DNA from: Engraulis encrasicolus
Taxonomy: Eukaryota > Chordata > Actinopteri > Clupeiformes > Engraulidae
Length of the DNA stretch: 64,000 nt
Assembly: GCF_034702125.1 (NCBI RefSeq)
Contig: NC_085876.1
Location: forward strand, 24,247,307-24,311,306
Direction: 5' to 3'
The notes under the pieces are model-generated. The model made no database searches, had not been told where the DNA came from, and worked only from the letters and a program-made list of their open reading frames with translations. This document shows, one piece after another, positions 14,387 to 23,216 of the stretch. How positions within the stretch are numbered: the first letter of the stretch is position 1; each line of letters begins with the position of its first letter. Position numbers and translations under genes: made by a program.

Positions 14387-16320
14387 GCCCCCCTCATCAG
14401 ACATGACAGCATGACAATCATGAAGTAACGAAGATGGTCGGCAGTTCTTCTTATGTTCACTGTCCCTGGGTCGCTACAATATGCTCAAAATTCATCATTT
14501 AAAGACGGTTTTAGCTAAATTTTCTCCCATGGGAGAGCATGCCCCCAGACCCCTCTAGTATGACTCTTATACAACACTATCCCCCAAAAATGCAACTGCA
14601 CACCACACATGCGCGCGCACCGCTGCAGTACACGCGCCGCCCCGTGCCACCGCGCCACGCCGCAGCTTTCTCACCTTTTTCACCCCTGACCCGTCATACC
14701 TGACAAAGCGGTCATGAAGTAGTAGTGGTTCTAACATCACTGGTTATCGGATGGCTTGGATAAGATGTAAAATGGGTTAGCTGTGTGTAAAGTGCTCACC
14801 CGTTTACACTTCGACATTGCTGTTATAAGTGTTTCAGATTTACACAAGGCTCAGTTGACAGTTGGCTTTAGGGTCATCAGCTTGGGTGGTTTCGCGCCCG
14901 ATTGAGCTGCTTAGGATGGTCATCTGCGGATTAAAAAATATATATATTGGGCAGGTTTTTCTGTAGAATAATGGCCATAGAAATCTGTAGAATTTAGTGC
15001 CTCCAGGCGGTTTTTGTACATTTATTGGGCTGGAACATTTGGCAACCCTGGATGGCTTGGATACGCTAAAAATGGATAAATTGTGTGAAGTGCATCATTG
15101 TTTTTAAAAGTGCTTCAGATTCGCACAACGCTCAGTTATGCCTTGCAGGGTTGCTGCAGCATTCAGCGTTGAGTGGAAATCCCCCAGTTGATGGTGACAT
15201 AAGAAACCACAGACTCTACTTCAAAAGCAGGGCGCTCTTCAATATAACGCAAGACTCGCACTCATTTTAAACACCTACAAGTTCTAAAAGCGGGTTCCTG
15301 ACAAATTATTAGTGTACATGCAGAAGTGTTGTCCAGCTTAGTTGAAAGTTTGCAAATAGTAAAAAATTGAGAAAACAACAACTACAACAAAACTTGTTCA
15401 CGTTCGAGTTTTGGTTTTATTGTTGAAAGCGTCCATTCCTTAATTTTTCTGGTGAGAACAGACTTTTAAAATTTTTAAAAAAAAAAACACATTCAGGCAT
15501 TATTTTGATTTTATCACCGAAAACTTCCTTCCATATTTCAGGCGAGAATGGATTTGAAAAAAAACAAAGTGTCTTAACATTGTTTTTGTTTTACCATTAT
15601 TAAAATAATCTATTCTTTTCCATTTGCGATTGCGTGTCCATCAGGTGAGAAGAGCTTCAAGTGTCCAGGCATTGTTTTTATTTTACCATTAAAAGACTCT
15701 ATTCCTTCTTTCAATCTGTCTCTACTTATTAATTAACACATTGTGTCCTGGAGCGACATATACGGTGCATTTAGGTTCTTGAGATTTGAGCTGCTTCACT
15801 AAAAATGTGGGTATGTTAGAGCTGAATGAACACATTCTAGTGCAAAATAAAGGTTCGAGCTTTTAAATAGAACTTATTTCATGTTTGTATGTGCTTCGGA
15901 GGCTGAGATATTAAAGTTTTAACAGGGAGGAGAGGGCACATTTTCCCAAAAAGGGCTTAGGCTAAAATGGGTTAAAAGACTCTATTCCTTCTTCCTTCTT
16001 TATCAGGTGAGAAGAGGTTCGAGTGCCCGGAGTGCTCCAAGCGCTTCATGAGGAGCGACCACCTCTCCAAGCACATCAAGACGCACCAGAACAAGAAGGG
16101 CGGCACGGCGTTGGCCATCATCACCACGGAGGACATGGAGGACACAGGCGGAGAGGACGAGGCCGAGGTGGAGGGGGAGGGGGAAGGGGAGGGGGATGGC
16201 GAGGGAGCGCTGGGCTCGCCCAGGATGGTTACCGTGGAGGCACTCGGCCAGGAGGACTCCAGCCCAGCCACGCCCACCACCTCCAACAACCTGGAGGAGG
16301 AAGAGGAGGAGTTTGAGTAG
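701..16320 (+). CDS. sp4: Sp4 transcription factor (complete, 8 coding exons)
   Basis: Sp4 is a nuclear Sp/KLF-family activator that binds GC and GT boxes. Joined exons are 701-707, 1100-1176, 1601-2884, 3769-3886, 4475-4669, 10791-10998, 11415-11614 and 16007-16320. They total 2403 nt in one frame and give about 800 residues, close to the roughly 784 of human SP4. The start [14 protein letters not shown] matches the Sp4 N-terminus and arises by splicing ATGAGTG to ATCAAAAG. An Sp box ([14 protein letters not shown]) is at residues 33-46, then glutamine/threonine-rich activation domains, the buttonhead box CSCPNC at 619-624, and C2H2 fingers at 643-665, 673-695 and 703-723. DNA-contact triplets are KHA-, RER- and RHK-type: [24 protein letters not shown]. 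The C-terminus is an acidic stretch ending EEEFE. Sp1 and Sp3 were excluded by Sp4-specific wording such as [15 protein letters not shown] and [13 protein letters not shown]. All donors and acceptors are GT-AG. Intron 1 to 7 boundaries were read by eye, with phase as a check. Confidence 0.96.
708..1600 (+). other. sp4 introns 1 and 2
   Basis: Introns 708-1099 and 1177-1600 are short and AT-rich. A (CT)n run of about 20 bases lies at 1549-1567. Nothing else is recognisable. Confidence 0.8.
1100..1176 (+). CDS. sp4: sp4 coding exon 2
   Basis: The acceptor is ttttcacag and the donor is CAG|gtatcc. It encodes [20 protein letters not shown] and then KTSGSQ. The 77 bases complete residue 28 in phase 0. 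Confidence 0.9.
1601..2884 (+). CDS. sp4: sp4 coding exon 3 (Sp box and glutamine-rich activation domain)
   Basis: The acceptor is ggttggtag and the first codons read [18 protein letters not shown]. It is an uninterrupted 428-codon block rich in Q, T and V, with repeated hydrophobic-glutamine patches. It ends NPTQ before donor gttggt. Composition is GC-rich, unlike the AT-rich introns around it. Confidence 0.95.
3163..3325 (+). repeat. TTAACCCC-family MITE-like repeat, copy A
   Basis: It shares long blocks with 5801-5972, 19945-20116 and, reversed, 57310-57486. One shared block reads GTTGTTATGATGTAGTT. The 3' end with CAAAGAGGCT seen in other copies is missing or diverged here. Confidence 0.65.
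3672..3728 (+). repeat. (ATATT)n microsatellite
   Basis: A pentanucleotide run of about 11 units lies 40 bases upstream of the sp4 exon 4 acceptor. Confidence 0.95.
3769..3886 (+). CDS. sp4: sp4 coding exon 4 (second activation domain, part 1)
   Basis: The acceptor is catcttgcag. It encodes [20 protein letters not shown] onward to MAGNAG, and a near-identical motif is known in Sp1, Sp3 and Sp4. The donor is GCGG|gtacgt, with one base carried over. A second, degenerate copy of this exon end and donor lies 80 bp downstream. Confidence 0.93.
3871..4030 (+). repeat. 80-bp tandem duplication spanning the sp4 exon 4 donor
   Basis: Two units start at 3871 and 3951. The first contains the last 16 coding bases of exon 4 and the real donor gtacgt at 3887. 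The second has GTGGCAGGCAACACGG and gtatgt at 3967. The rest of both units (GTAGAATAG-GTTCAC) matches throughout with scattered substitutions. Confidence 0.9.
3887..4474 (+). other. sp4 intron 4
   Basis: It contains the duplicated exon edge, then sequence related to the GTAACACTTTAGAGTAGGGTT repeat found at 17601, and a short (AAATA)n run near 4281. The acceptor lies in a CA/GCA-rich patch. Confidence 0.75.
4475..4669 (+). CDS. sp4: sp4 coding exon 5 (second activation domain, part 2)
   Basis: The acceptor is gacacagcag. It encodes [20 protein letters not shown] onward through [17 protein letters not shown] to TGVQ, matching the Sp4 pattern [17 protein letters not shown]. The donor is CAAG|gtactg. 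Its 195 bases keep phase 1. Confidence 0.92.
5801..5972 (+). repeat. TTAACCCC-family MITE-like repeat, copy B
   Basis: It begins TTTAACCCCTTTGCGCA and ends TGCACAAAGAGGCTA. The two ends are imperfect inverted repeats of each other. This is the most complete copy in the window. Confidence 0.7.
6135..6405. mobile_element. 271-bp MITE, Harbinger-like (TTA target duplication)
   Basis: The ends are CGGTAGGGACACATAG and its near-complement CTATGTGTCGCTACCG, and each is flanked by TTA (6132-6134 and 6406-6408). The interior is rich in GCGAAGCGA motifs. Trinucleotide TTA duplications are typical of PIF/Harbinger elements. No coding capacity. Confidence 0.75.
8253..8341 (+). repeat. (CT)n microsatellite
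   Basis: A nearly perfect run of about 44 CT units. It creates spurious SLSL/RERE reading frames on both strands. Confidence 0.98.
8411..8479 (+). repeat. (AATAG/AATGG)n microsatellite
   Basis: A degenerate pentanucleotide array of about 13 units. Confidence 0.9.
9043..9222. mobile_element. Fold-back (hairpin) element
   Basis: Two arms of about 70 bases are inverted copies. Both carry CCTCTTTTCCACT, TTTTCTGGTAGGCC and ACAGCTCGACACAGCG. The arms meet with a short loop around 9120-9150. It has no ORF and ends just before the hAT element at 9234. Confidence 0.8.
9234..10286 (-). mobile_element. hAT transposon relic (1053 bp)
   Basis: The ends are CAGTGCTGGGAAAG and CCCCGGCACTG. An exact 8-bp target duplication GTCTTAGC flanks it at 9226-9233 and 10287-10294, the length diagnostic of hAT elements. 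A minus-strand ORF at 9486-9716 contains [20 protein letters not shown], resembling the hAT/ZBED transposase segment before the RNase H fold. The rest of the transposase is missing. Confidence 0.88.
9486..9716 (-). pseudogene. hAT transposase fragment
   Basis: A 76-codon remnant inside the hAT element. The wording [15 protein letters not shown] and [12 protein letters not shown] resembles the conserved N-terminal part of hAT (ZBED-type) transposases. No catalytic residues are present, so it is not functional. Confidence 0.6.
10438..10605 (+). mobile_element. tRNA-derived SINE, family B
   Basis: It has a pol III B-box-like GGGTTCGATTC, followed by the shared body GAGGTCATGTCCTGATTCTC and CCTGTCTCCCCTG. 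Related copies are at 26012-26205 (reverse) and 50768-50925. Confidence 0.7.
10791..10998 (+). CDS. sp4: sp4 coding exon 6 (buttonhead box)
   Basis: The acceptor is a long pyrimidine tract ending cccacag. It encodes [12 protein letters not shown], then [10 protein letters not shown], and ends [19 protein letters not shown]. That stretch includes the CxCPxC buttonhead box used in Sp-factor activation. The donor gtgaga runs straight into (GA)n and (GT)n repeats. Confidence 0.95.
11019..11064 (+). repeat. (GT)n microsatellite
   Basis: About 22 GT units directly after the (GA)n that follows the exon 6 donor. Confidence 0.95.
11211..11325 (+). repeat. Two degenerate copies of the sp4 exon 7 start
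   Basis: Copies begin at 11211 and 11272. Each matches TCAGGAACAACAGCGACC and the later AAGAAGAAGCAGC of the true exon start at 11411, with indels and substitutions. The first copy retains an intact CAG acceptor. Confidence 0.88.
11339..11404 (+). repeat. (GT)n microsatellite before the exon 7 acceptor
   Basis: An interrupted GT run ending only 10 bases upstream of the acceptor AG. Confidence 0.95.
11415..11614 (+). CDS. sp4: sp4 coding exon 7 (zinc fingers 1 and 2)
   Basis: The acceptor is ctacatgtcag. It encodes [20 protein letters not shown], finger 1, a TGERPF linker, and finger 2 [20 protein letters not shown], ending RTHTG. The donor is ACAG|gtacac. The first 45 bases are echoed by degenerate copies in intron 6. 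Confidence 0.96.
12009..12083 (+). repeat. (CA)n microsatellite
   Basis: About 36 CA units, followed by a second shorter CA run at 12127-12160. Confidence 0.97.
12651..12834. mobile_element. hAT MITE, CAGGGCTGG family, copy 1 (184 bp)
   Basis: The ends are CAGGGCTGGACTGG and CCAGGCCAGCCCCG, with an exact 8-bp target duplication ATCAGACA at 12643-12650 and 12835-12842. It has a poly-T interior and no ORF. A second copy is at 22630-23216. Confidence 0.88.
14108..14300 (-). mobile_element. hAT MITE, CAGTGGTTCTC family, degenerate copy
   Basis: In reverse complement it shares CCCCCAATGGCAACTAAGCA and the GACCTCATCATAAGC block with the complete copy at 30460-30699. The ends are decayed. Confidence 0.7.
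14302..14387 (+). repeat. (ATCT)n microsatellite
   Basis: A perfect tetranucleotide run of about 20 units. Confidence 0.97.
15411..15735 (+). repeat. Degenerate array of the sp4 exon 8 acceptor and exon start
   Basis: Units of about 90-105 bp recur, each with a TTTTATTTTACCATT-like block, a pyrimidine tract and a GGTGAGAA-like exon start. Those starts lie at 15452, 15542 and 15645. The third reads tcag|GTGAGAAGAGCTTCAAGTG, close to the true exon start. A further 22-base block at 15688-15709 is identical to the true acceptor tract at 15971-15992. Confidence 0.85.
16007..16320 (+). CDS. sp4: sp4 coding exon 8 (zinc finger 3 and C-terminus)
   Basis: The acceptor is cttctttatcag and the exon opens with GTGAG, so the site looks locally like a donor too. 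It encodes [20 protein letters not shown], then [19 protein letters not shown], an acidic spacer and [12 protein letters not shown], as in Sp4. The stop is TAG at 16318-16320. Confidence 0.96.
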
Positions 16321-16384
16321 ACAGTGACACACCCTTCTTTTTCGTGTTTTTTTTGTTCGATCCAATGACTGAAAGGTGTATGGA

Positions 16385-16590
16385 CACAGCACGGTTTAAT
16401 GGATTTGAAGCATTTTCAGCTGTCGATTTGTAACCAGAACACTGGTTGGTTTCCTGGTTGGAAATTGCCAATCGATCGTGTCCCTCCCCGATATCAAGGC
16501 TGCGATTCTGATTTGTGGTTCCAACAAAGAACTCCTTTGTTCTGGTTGCAAACCGACAGCTGAACATCCTTCAAGTCCGTTTAGCTGTAT
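16385..16590. mobile_element. Fold-back MITE in the sp4 3'UTR
   Basis: The arms are imperfect inverted repeats centred near 16490. TTCAGCTGTCGATTTGTAAC pairs with its counterpart ending GACAGCTGAA. CCAGAACA is also present in both arms. No ORF, and no clean target duplication was found. Confidence 0.65.
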
Positions 16591-16612
16591 AGAATGGAAC
16601 CTTGGTGTCCGA

Positions 16613-16651
16613 TCTAATAACGGCCTGGAGGAGGAAGAAGAGTTTGAGTAG
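16613..16651 (+). repeat. Copy of the sp4 coding end inside the 3'UTR
   Basis: CCTGGAGGAGGAAGAAGAG followed by TTTGAGTAG repeats the last 30-odd bases of the CDS (TAG at 16318), 331 bp downstream and including the stop. The copy is 3 bases shorter within the GAG run. Confidence 0.85.
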
Positions 16652-17600
16652 CCACACCTCCTTATCTGTCATTGGCCGCATTCACGACTGTGAAAAAAAA
16701 ACAAAAACGCTCCAATCCGATCAAATCGATGCAGTGCACCGGTCCACATGACACGTTGGTAACCATGTGCACAGCACCAAATTTTGTTCAGATTTGATGG
16801 TTTTGTAGTATCGAGAACATGGCCAATGAGTGTGCAGTCTCTGGCCACATTAGGATTGGTCGAAACGGATGCAACCACACACGCAGTCAGAAATGCATTC
16901 TGGGCTGAAAGTGTTGCATGAAATCGAGTTCTGAAATAGAAATCCAACCATCCTGTATTAATTTGAGCTCAAAGTGTGTGTTTTACTGACTGCATGCGGC
17001 TGCATCTGTTTCGGTCAAACGAGGCCATTTTTCTGTTTGTCAGTTCGTTTGTTTGTTTTTTCCTCTTCTTTACATGGCACCTTGCTTCTTCTACGGTGCC
17101 AAGTTGAAATGGACAAATGGAGAAGTGCACCTGACTTTTTAAAAATTTCATTTGAATTTTTATGTTTCATTTCTCTAAAAGAGTCTAAAACTAATGCATA
17201 TGACGACATAAAAATAGTCTAAAGCTAAAAAGAAAGAAAGAAAAATGATTACAATATTATCGGTAGCCAGGTAAAAAAGGTATATTACTAAATCAGAGCA
17301 GTAGCACAATGCTGAGGGGGCTGTGGTTCTCTTGTACGAATCACCACCACCACAAGTCTTGGGGGTTGTAAGAATCTATTTCTATGCACAAAGATATGTA
17401 CTTCTGTTGTTATTCATAAATAGGGATGAATTAGTTATATACGTAATAGCAAAGTTAAAACAGGTCACCTAAAATCCCTTTTACGTTCAGTAGAGGCCCT
17501 CAGGCCAGGACCTAATGTGAACTTCTCAAACAGGTACACAGTACAGCACTTGATGGTCCTAAACATACCGTAGTTCCTTTTCAGTCAGATCTCTTAGCGA

Positions 17601-17838
17601 TTAACACTTTAGAGTAGGGTTCACGTGTTAGCCATGTCTAATCACCATCTGTATAAAAGACATTTGTTAGGGCCCTATTAGGTCCTTATTACCATTACAC
17701 CAATAATAAAGGCCTTATTGGCTGTAAACAAGAAATGTATGAATACATACCTAAAAATATGTCTAATACATGTCTACTTTACAGATGGTTAGGCGTATAT
17801 TAGTGGCTAGCATTTTAACCTTAAAATAAAGTGTTAAC
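17601..17838. mobile_element. MITE, TAACACTTTA family
   Basis: The ends TTAACACTTTA and TAAAGTGTTAAC are inverted repeats. Further inward, GTTAGCCA and TGGCTAGC also pair. The start resembles the repeat in sp4 intron 4 and the element at 55572-55781. Confidence 0.7.
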
Positions 17839-18885
17839 GTCTTAGCAGAATAGTTAACAATAAAACGATGTCTTGGTCTCTTTGACATTGCCTCTCCTCT
17901 TTTCTGAGGTGCATCAGTGGTTTTTATTGGACTAACTGTTTTTGGGTTCCTACCTAAACTCATGTAGATAGCAAGTTCTAGATATCTACAAGGTATGCAA
18001 GTTTATTTGCCAATGGATAAAACCTCAGATTCTATTCTCAAGACTTGGGCAAAGCACGACTTTCTAAGATTATATTTGGATTTATACATGTTTTATTGAT
18101 AACCAGATTCTAAAAGTTCTTGTTTAGTAAAGAAGAGTAAATAGAAGGAAAAGATCAAGAAGTATGAAAATAATTAAAAGCACACGTTAAATTAAATGTT
18201 AAAAAAACAAAGCATTCCTATATAATAAATTGTAAGTGTCACAGTTTCTAGAATAGATGGTGATGGAGGTGATGGGAAAAACAGAACACAATCAAGCTTT
18301 CTGTGGCGTGCTACGTTTTGGCGAAAGCAATACTTTCAAGACAATCTTCGTGAAACCATGTTTACATTAAATGAGGGTTTGGGGGAGAAATGTAGGTTTC
18401 TTTAATACAGGAGTTTTAAAAGAAAAAAACACAAAATGAGAAAAGGACAAAAAAAACAATAACAACAAGAAGCGGAAAGGTCTTTTGTCTCTCAAGTCAT
18501 ACAAACTGTACTACAATGCCTTAACACAAACTTGCAGTACGGCTCCGGTTATGTACGTAAGCCAGGAGTCTCCCCAAAGTGTGTATGAGTGTGGGAGACC
18601 CAAGGCCTTACAAATTGTGAAAATGTTTATTAGAGAAACTTGTGAACTCAATGGCGAGCCAGCACTCTTTCTTTTCTTTAATTTGTTTGTTTGTTTTGTT
18701 TTAAAGCCCTTTTTGCTTCAGTCTCCCGTATGGTCAGGTTGCAAATCCTTCTCTAAGGACAAAAAAAAAAGAAATGCGTAAATAGTTTGTTCACCCTACC
18801 CTGACCCAAGTCCTACGCACCCATAAACTGGAGTCAAACCCATGAGGACACACTTCTCTCAGCAGAAATCCCTTATAGTGGAAAT

Positions 18886-18886
<1 letters not shown>

Positions 18887-18938
<52 letters not shown>
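18887..18938 (+). repeat. (CA)n microsatellite
   Basis: About 26 perfect CA units within the presumed sp4 3'UTR. Confidence 0.97.
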
Positions 18939-18940
<2 letters not shown>

Positions 18941-19944
18941 CGTTCACTGACTGGCCCACTCCCTATAATCACTGTGTCCAGTACACCCCTCACCCAACAT
19001 TGCTCTTGTGTCAGCCTCCATGGTGGGCAGGGTGTTATTGTCCCTACGGTCTAGAATCATTAACGCTGTTCTGAAACGTGTCTGGTGGTGTTTTCTATCT
19101 GTGTCCGTTTCGTGAGTAAAGGTCTCTCTTTTTAATTTATCTTAATTTAATTTAATTTAATTTATTGTGAAGAAAAAAAGGAAACAAATACTACCCAGAA
19201 TGCCCAACCCCTGTCCAATTAAATTCTCACCCCCAACCATGCCCCTCCCCCTCCCATGCAAGCCACACCCCTTTCCTTACAGCACAGGCAACTGTAGATG
19301 AGAAACTGTGTATCGCTAATTTATTATTTATCCGTATTTTTAATATTTGCCTTTGCAGAAATTGCTGACGTGTGTCGTGCGCTGTCAATTCAGAGATTAT
19401 GTGCAGCATGTTTTTTGTTTTCTGCTAATAGTATTGAATTCTTATTTCTAAATGTGGTCCTTTTTATAAATATATCCATTACTTTTTAATTTAAATAATC
19501 TTTTTTTTCCTCCACATCACAATGCATTTCAAAAGAAAACAGATGGAAAAAATACCAAGCAAAAAAAAAAGTTTCAAATGAAATGGTTGATACCAAACAA
19601 GTTTAGATGTTTTTGGTAATATTTTGTGTGACGACTGATTTTCTTTGATATTTTCTAGTGACATCTCATTTGTAAATCTTTTTCTAAGATGTTCGTTTGT
19701 CTCCATGACCTTTGATAATGTTTTTTTGCCAGGTTAGCCTCAAAGGCTGAATTTTTTTCTTGATATTTTTCAAAAAAAAGACTTTGTACAAATGTGTTAT
19801 GTGAATGGAGGAGGAATGGAAAAAAGGAGAAAATTGCCTGCATAACACTTGAAAATAAGTGAATAAAATCTGTCTTAAATATACTGCCCTTTTGTATCAC
19901 TCATATTTAGGCATCTTGGCCATTCACATTTTATTCTTCATTTG

Positions 19945-20116
19945 TTAACCCCTTTGCACTGAGCCCATAACCTTACTGACTTAAATTGTAACCGCCATGT
20001 CTTAATTTGTTAGTTCAGACCCTCTGTAAATCAGTGTTGTTATGGTGTAGTAAAGTCTTAAGCAATGAGTGAACCAGGCAGCCCATCAGCGGGCCCATCT
20101 GTGCAAAGAGGCTACA
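19945..20116 (+). repeat. TTAACCCC-family MITE-like repeat, copy C
   Basis: It begins TTAACCCCTTTGCACTGAGC and ends GCAAAGAGGCTAC. It shares the GTGTTGTTATG block with the other copies. Confidence 0.7.
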
Positions 20117-21295
20117 GTATAGAGACATTAAGAAATACTCAAATGTATCATGATGTCTGAAAATTCTCATTCGTTCAGCTCATCTTTAGTCAAAAGAATT
20201 CAGTTGCATGAAACTAATTCTTTTTGGAGCTTTCAAAAATCAAAGAAAAAAATTTATTGACATTTCATCAACCAAGGAATTTCATCGGTTCTAATTCTGA
20301 AGTGGAAAACTGACTGTGAGATGTTCTGACTCTAAAAAGGAAGTCTTTGCCCACAACTAAATCTTCACTACTGTAGCTCATGATGTGGTTTTGCCTGATT
20401 TCTGGATTTCGCAGCGTTCTGCTCCATTGGCTAATCTGAGCTTGGACCGCTGCAGATAAGGCCTGAGTTGAGTACTACTGAGCTGTAGCCACTAGACTTT
20501 GACCCCGCCGTCACTGCCACTGCTGCTGCTCTCAGTGCTGTGTGTGCTGTACATTCTTCTGCCAAGGGGACTTCAATGACTCAACAGCGTCCTCTGCTGA
20601 CCATGTGTTCATTACAGCCTGTAAAAGAGAATCCAATGCACATCCCACCTCACTGAGGCCAGATGCAGGACAGCAAAAGCGTGCCTATCAAGGTGAGAAT
20701 AGTCAAAAGAAGAAGACTGAAGTGGACCAGCTTACTTTCTGTCATGATGATTTCACATATCCGTCATTGGGCATTACACATTCTCAAAACAGTTTAAGGT
20801 GCAGAGACTTGTGAAAGGAGAAGAGATTGGAGAGAGGCCTGTTAGGCCTACATATTGTATATTATATGGGCTTTAGATAGGCCTGTTATATATAGCATGC
20901 ATTTTTTTACATACCTTATTACATGTAGGTATATATACACATGCTTTATACACAATTAAAAATGCAGGTAGATGATTTGGCCAACAATTGAGAGGCCCAC
21001 CCATGTTCCTTTTGAATAATTTTATCCGTTTATTTGTTTTAAGGCAAGCTTCTTCTCAAAAGGTTTCAAAGTCTTTAGCATAAACGAGTGAAAGCCCCAA
21101 GACAAATCTCCCTCTAAGCATGTTTTGACACATGTCATAAAACTGAAGCAATTAGAACATTCACTGCCAGCAACACTGTCAACTTATGATGATATAATTT
21201 TCCTTTTTTTGTCTCATTCCCAGGTTTTTTTTTCTTCTTCAATGAAACCCGTTAATTGGTATGTTGTGTGTGAGCGACAGTGGGGAGATGGAGGG

Positions 21296-21297
<2 letters not shown>

Positions 21298-21374
<77 letters not shown>

Positions 21375-21421
21375 TGTCTGTGTCTGTGTCTGTGTCTGTG
21401 TCTGTGTGTGTGTGTGTGTGT
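21298..21421 (+). repeat. (GT)n / (GTCT)n compound microsatellite
   Basis: About 38 GT units followed by TGTC-containing variants and more GT. Confidence 0.97.
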
Positions 21422-21537
21422 TTGTTGGGGGGGTGTTTTTCTCTGCATAGTTGATTGACAGGTCAGGAGCTGGCATTGAGTGCCGCAGAGGGAGACAAGG
21501 TAAACGTCAGGTAAACATCTGCTGTTTTTTCTGGTGG

Positions 21538-21895
21538 CAACCCCACCATCACCAAGAGCACCACCAACAACAACAACAACACCACCACCACCAAATCCAA
21601 GAGTAGCAGTAGCACCATACCACCACAACCACCAACACCACCACCAAAAGCACCACCACGACCAGGAGTAGTAGTAGCGTCACTATCAGCACCACCACCA
21701 TCACAAACAGCAGCACCACCAACAATACCATAATCATCACAAACATTACTACCACTACCACCAGCACCAAGAACAATAGCACCACTCCCACCACCACCAA
21801 AAGTAGCAGTAGCACCACTACCACCACCACCAACAACAACAATATCCCCAACAGCACCACCACCACCACCACCACCACAAACAACACTAACAGCA
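21538..21895 (+). repeat. ACC/AAC-rich low-complexity tract
   Basis: About 360 bases dominated by ACC, ACA and AGC triplets. It produces long Gly/Val open frames on the minus strand that have no other support. Confidence 0.85.
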
Positions 21896-22629
21896 GCATG
21901 GGGGTGACAGAATTGGTTCCCCATTTTATGTGTTGGGGAGGGCAGTCCAAGTTATCAGCAGCCCTGTGTATGCATGCGTGCGTGCAGAGGGGGGTTGATG
22001 TGTGTGGGTGTGTGGGGGACTAACTAACTAGGCAGCGGGTGAGTTGGCTTGAGGAGAGGGCAGTGGAGGAGTGATTGAGAGATCGCCACAGCTAGAGCCT
22101 CATCAACGCCGCTACAACACGAAGCTGGTGGGCAGCAGCCTAATGTGGTGTGGTGTGTGCAGGGTCTCTGACAGCTTTACCTGGGCCCGGGACAAAGTCA
22201 TCTGAAAGGGCCCCCTCACCCAATACATGAAATGTAATGACAACCAAATTCTGGGAGCCCCTTCTTTCAGGGCACTGGACAAATGACCCCTTTGTCCCCC
22301 CATGTCAGCTTCCCTGGGTGTGTGTTTGTGTGCTGAAGTGCATGGGTACCTGTGTACGAAGGGGCTGGTGTGTTTATCAGTGTGTGTGTGTGTGTGTGTG
22401 TGTGATTACCAGGCTGAGAGCACCACCACTAGCAGTAGGAGCAGCAACAGAGCTGACAGAAGCTGAGGAAGCACAGTGGAAATGAACTTAGCGTCTAACA
22501 AAAGGGACGTCGCAGAGCATTCAGTGGAGGGTTTTTTGTGGTACTACTGGTACATAGTGCTGCACATGTTACAGTGTAAATCCTTCACTTGGAGAGTAGC
22601 ACCAACTAGATGAGTGTTAAATCTGTGTC

Positions 22630-23216
22630 CAGGGCTGGACTGTCCATCTGGCATAGCGAGCATTTCCCGGTGGGCGTATATATGTGTCTGTGTGTGTGTG
22701 TGTGTGTGCGTGTGTGTTTGTGTGTGTGTGTGTTTGTGTGTGTGTATATATATATATATTTTATCTTATGCTCTTAGCAGTCATGGGTGAGCAGTTAGGG
22801 CGTCAGACTTGCATCCCAGAGGTTGCCGGTTCGACTCCCGACCCGCCAGGTTGGTGTGGGGAGTAATCAACCAGTGCTCTCCCCCATCCTCCTCCATGAC
22901 TGAGGTACCCTGAGCATGGTACCGTCCCACCGCACTGCTTCCCATGGGGCGCCACTGAGGGCTGCCCCCTTGCACGGGTGAGGCATAAATGCAATTTCGT
23001 TGTGAGCAGTGTGCAGTGTTCACTTGTGTGCTGTGGAGTGCTGTGTCACAATGACAATGGGAGTTGGAGTTTCCCAATGGGCTTTCACTAATTTCAGAAA
23101 ATAGGGGCCCACGAGGGTGCGGGCCCCACCAGTGAGTCAGTTCTGCACCGCTTATTATGAGGTGCCCCTTTGAGCTAAAAGTGCCCAGGCCGTATTTCTC
23201 CCCCAGTCCAGCTCTG
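22630..23216. mobile_element. hAT MITE, CAGGGCTGG family, copy 2, split by a SINE
   Basis: The ends CAGGGCTGGACTG and CAGTCCAGCTCTG are flanked by an exact 8-bp duplication TCTGTGTC (22622-22629 and 23217-23224). The middle is interrupted by (TG)n/(TA)n and a full SINE. The flanks match copy 1, for example GGGGCCCACGAGGGTGCGGG. Confidence 0.85.
22775..23085 (+). mobile_element. tRNA-derived SINE, family A, copy 1
   Basis: An A-box-like TGGGTGAGCAGTTAGGG and B-box GGTTCGACTCC form a tRNA-like head. The body contains AACCAGTGCTCTCCCCCATC and the tail contains TGACAATGGGAGTTGGAG. Other copies are at 39822 and 49372. Confidence 0.8.

Larger units (their letters stand above)
11615..16006 (+). other. 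sp4 intron 7 (4.4 kb)
   Basis: The zinc-finger 2-3 junction is interrupted here. The intron holds (AC)n, two hAT MITEs, an (ATCT)n run and the exon 8 edge array, listed separately. Between 13000 and 14100 nothing is recognisable. Confidence 0.8.
16321..19885 (+). other. sp4: Probable sp4 3'UTR
   Basis: No coding sequence follows the TAG. An AATAAA at 19862-19867, followed by a TG/T-rich stretch, is a reasonable polyadenylation signal. Earlier AATAAA hexamers occur, for example in the MITE at 17601-17838. The region includes a fold-back, a copy of the CDS end and a (CA)n run. The long length is an inference. Confidence 0.5.

Noticed and set aside
15645..15735. Annotating the exon 8 copy as a real alternative exon
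   Set aside because: The splice site and frame are plausible but there is no transcript evidence; reported as a finding instead.
21239..21950. Minus-strand Gly/Val-rich and Thr/His-rich open frames of up to 153 codons
   Set aside because: They come from the ACC/AAC low-complexity tract and the (GT)n run; no domain and no splice context.
22790..22860. Possible true tRNA gene
   Set aside because: The A and B boxes belong to a SINE head; the cloverleaf is incomplete and the same body follows in three copies.
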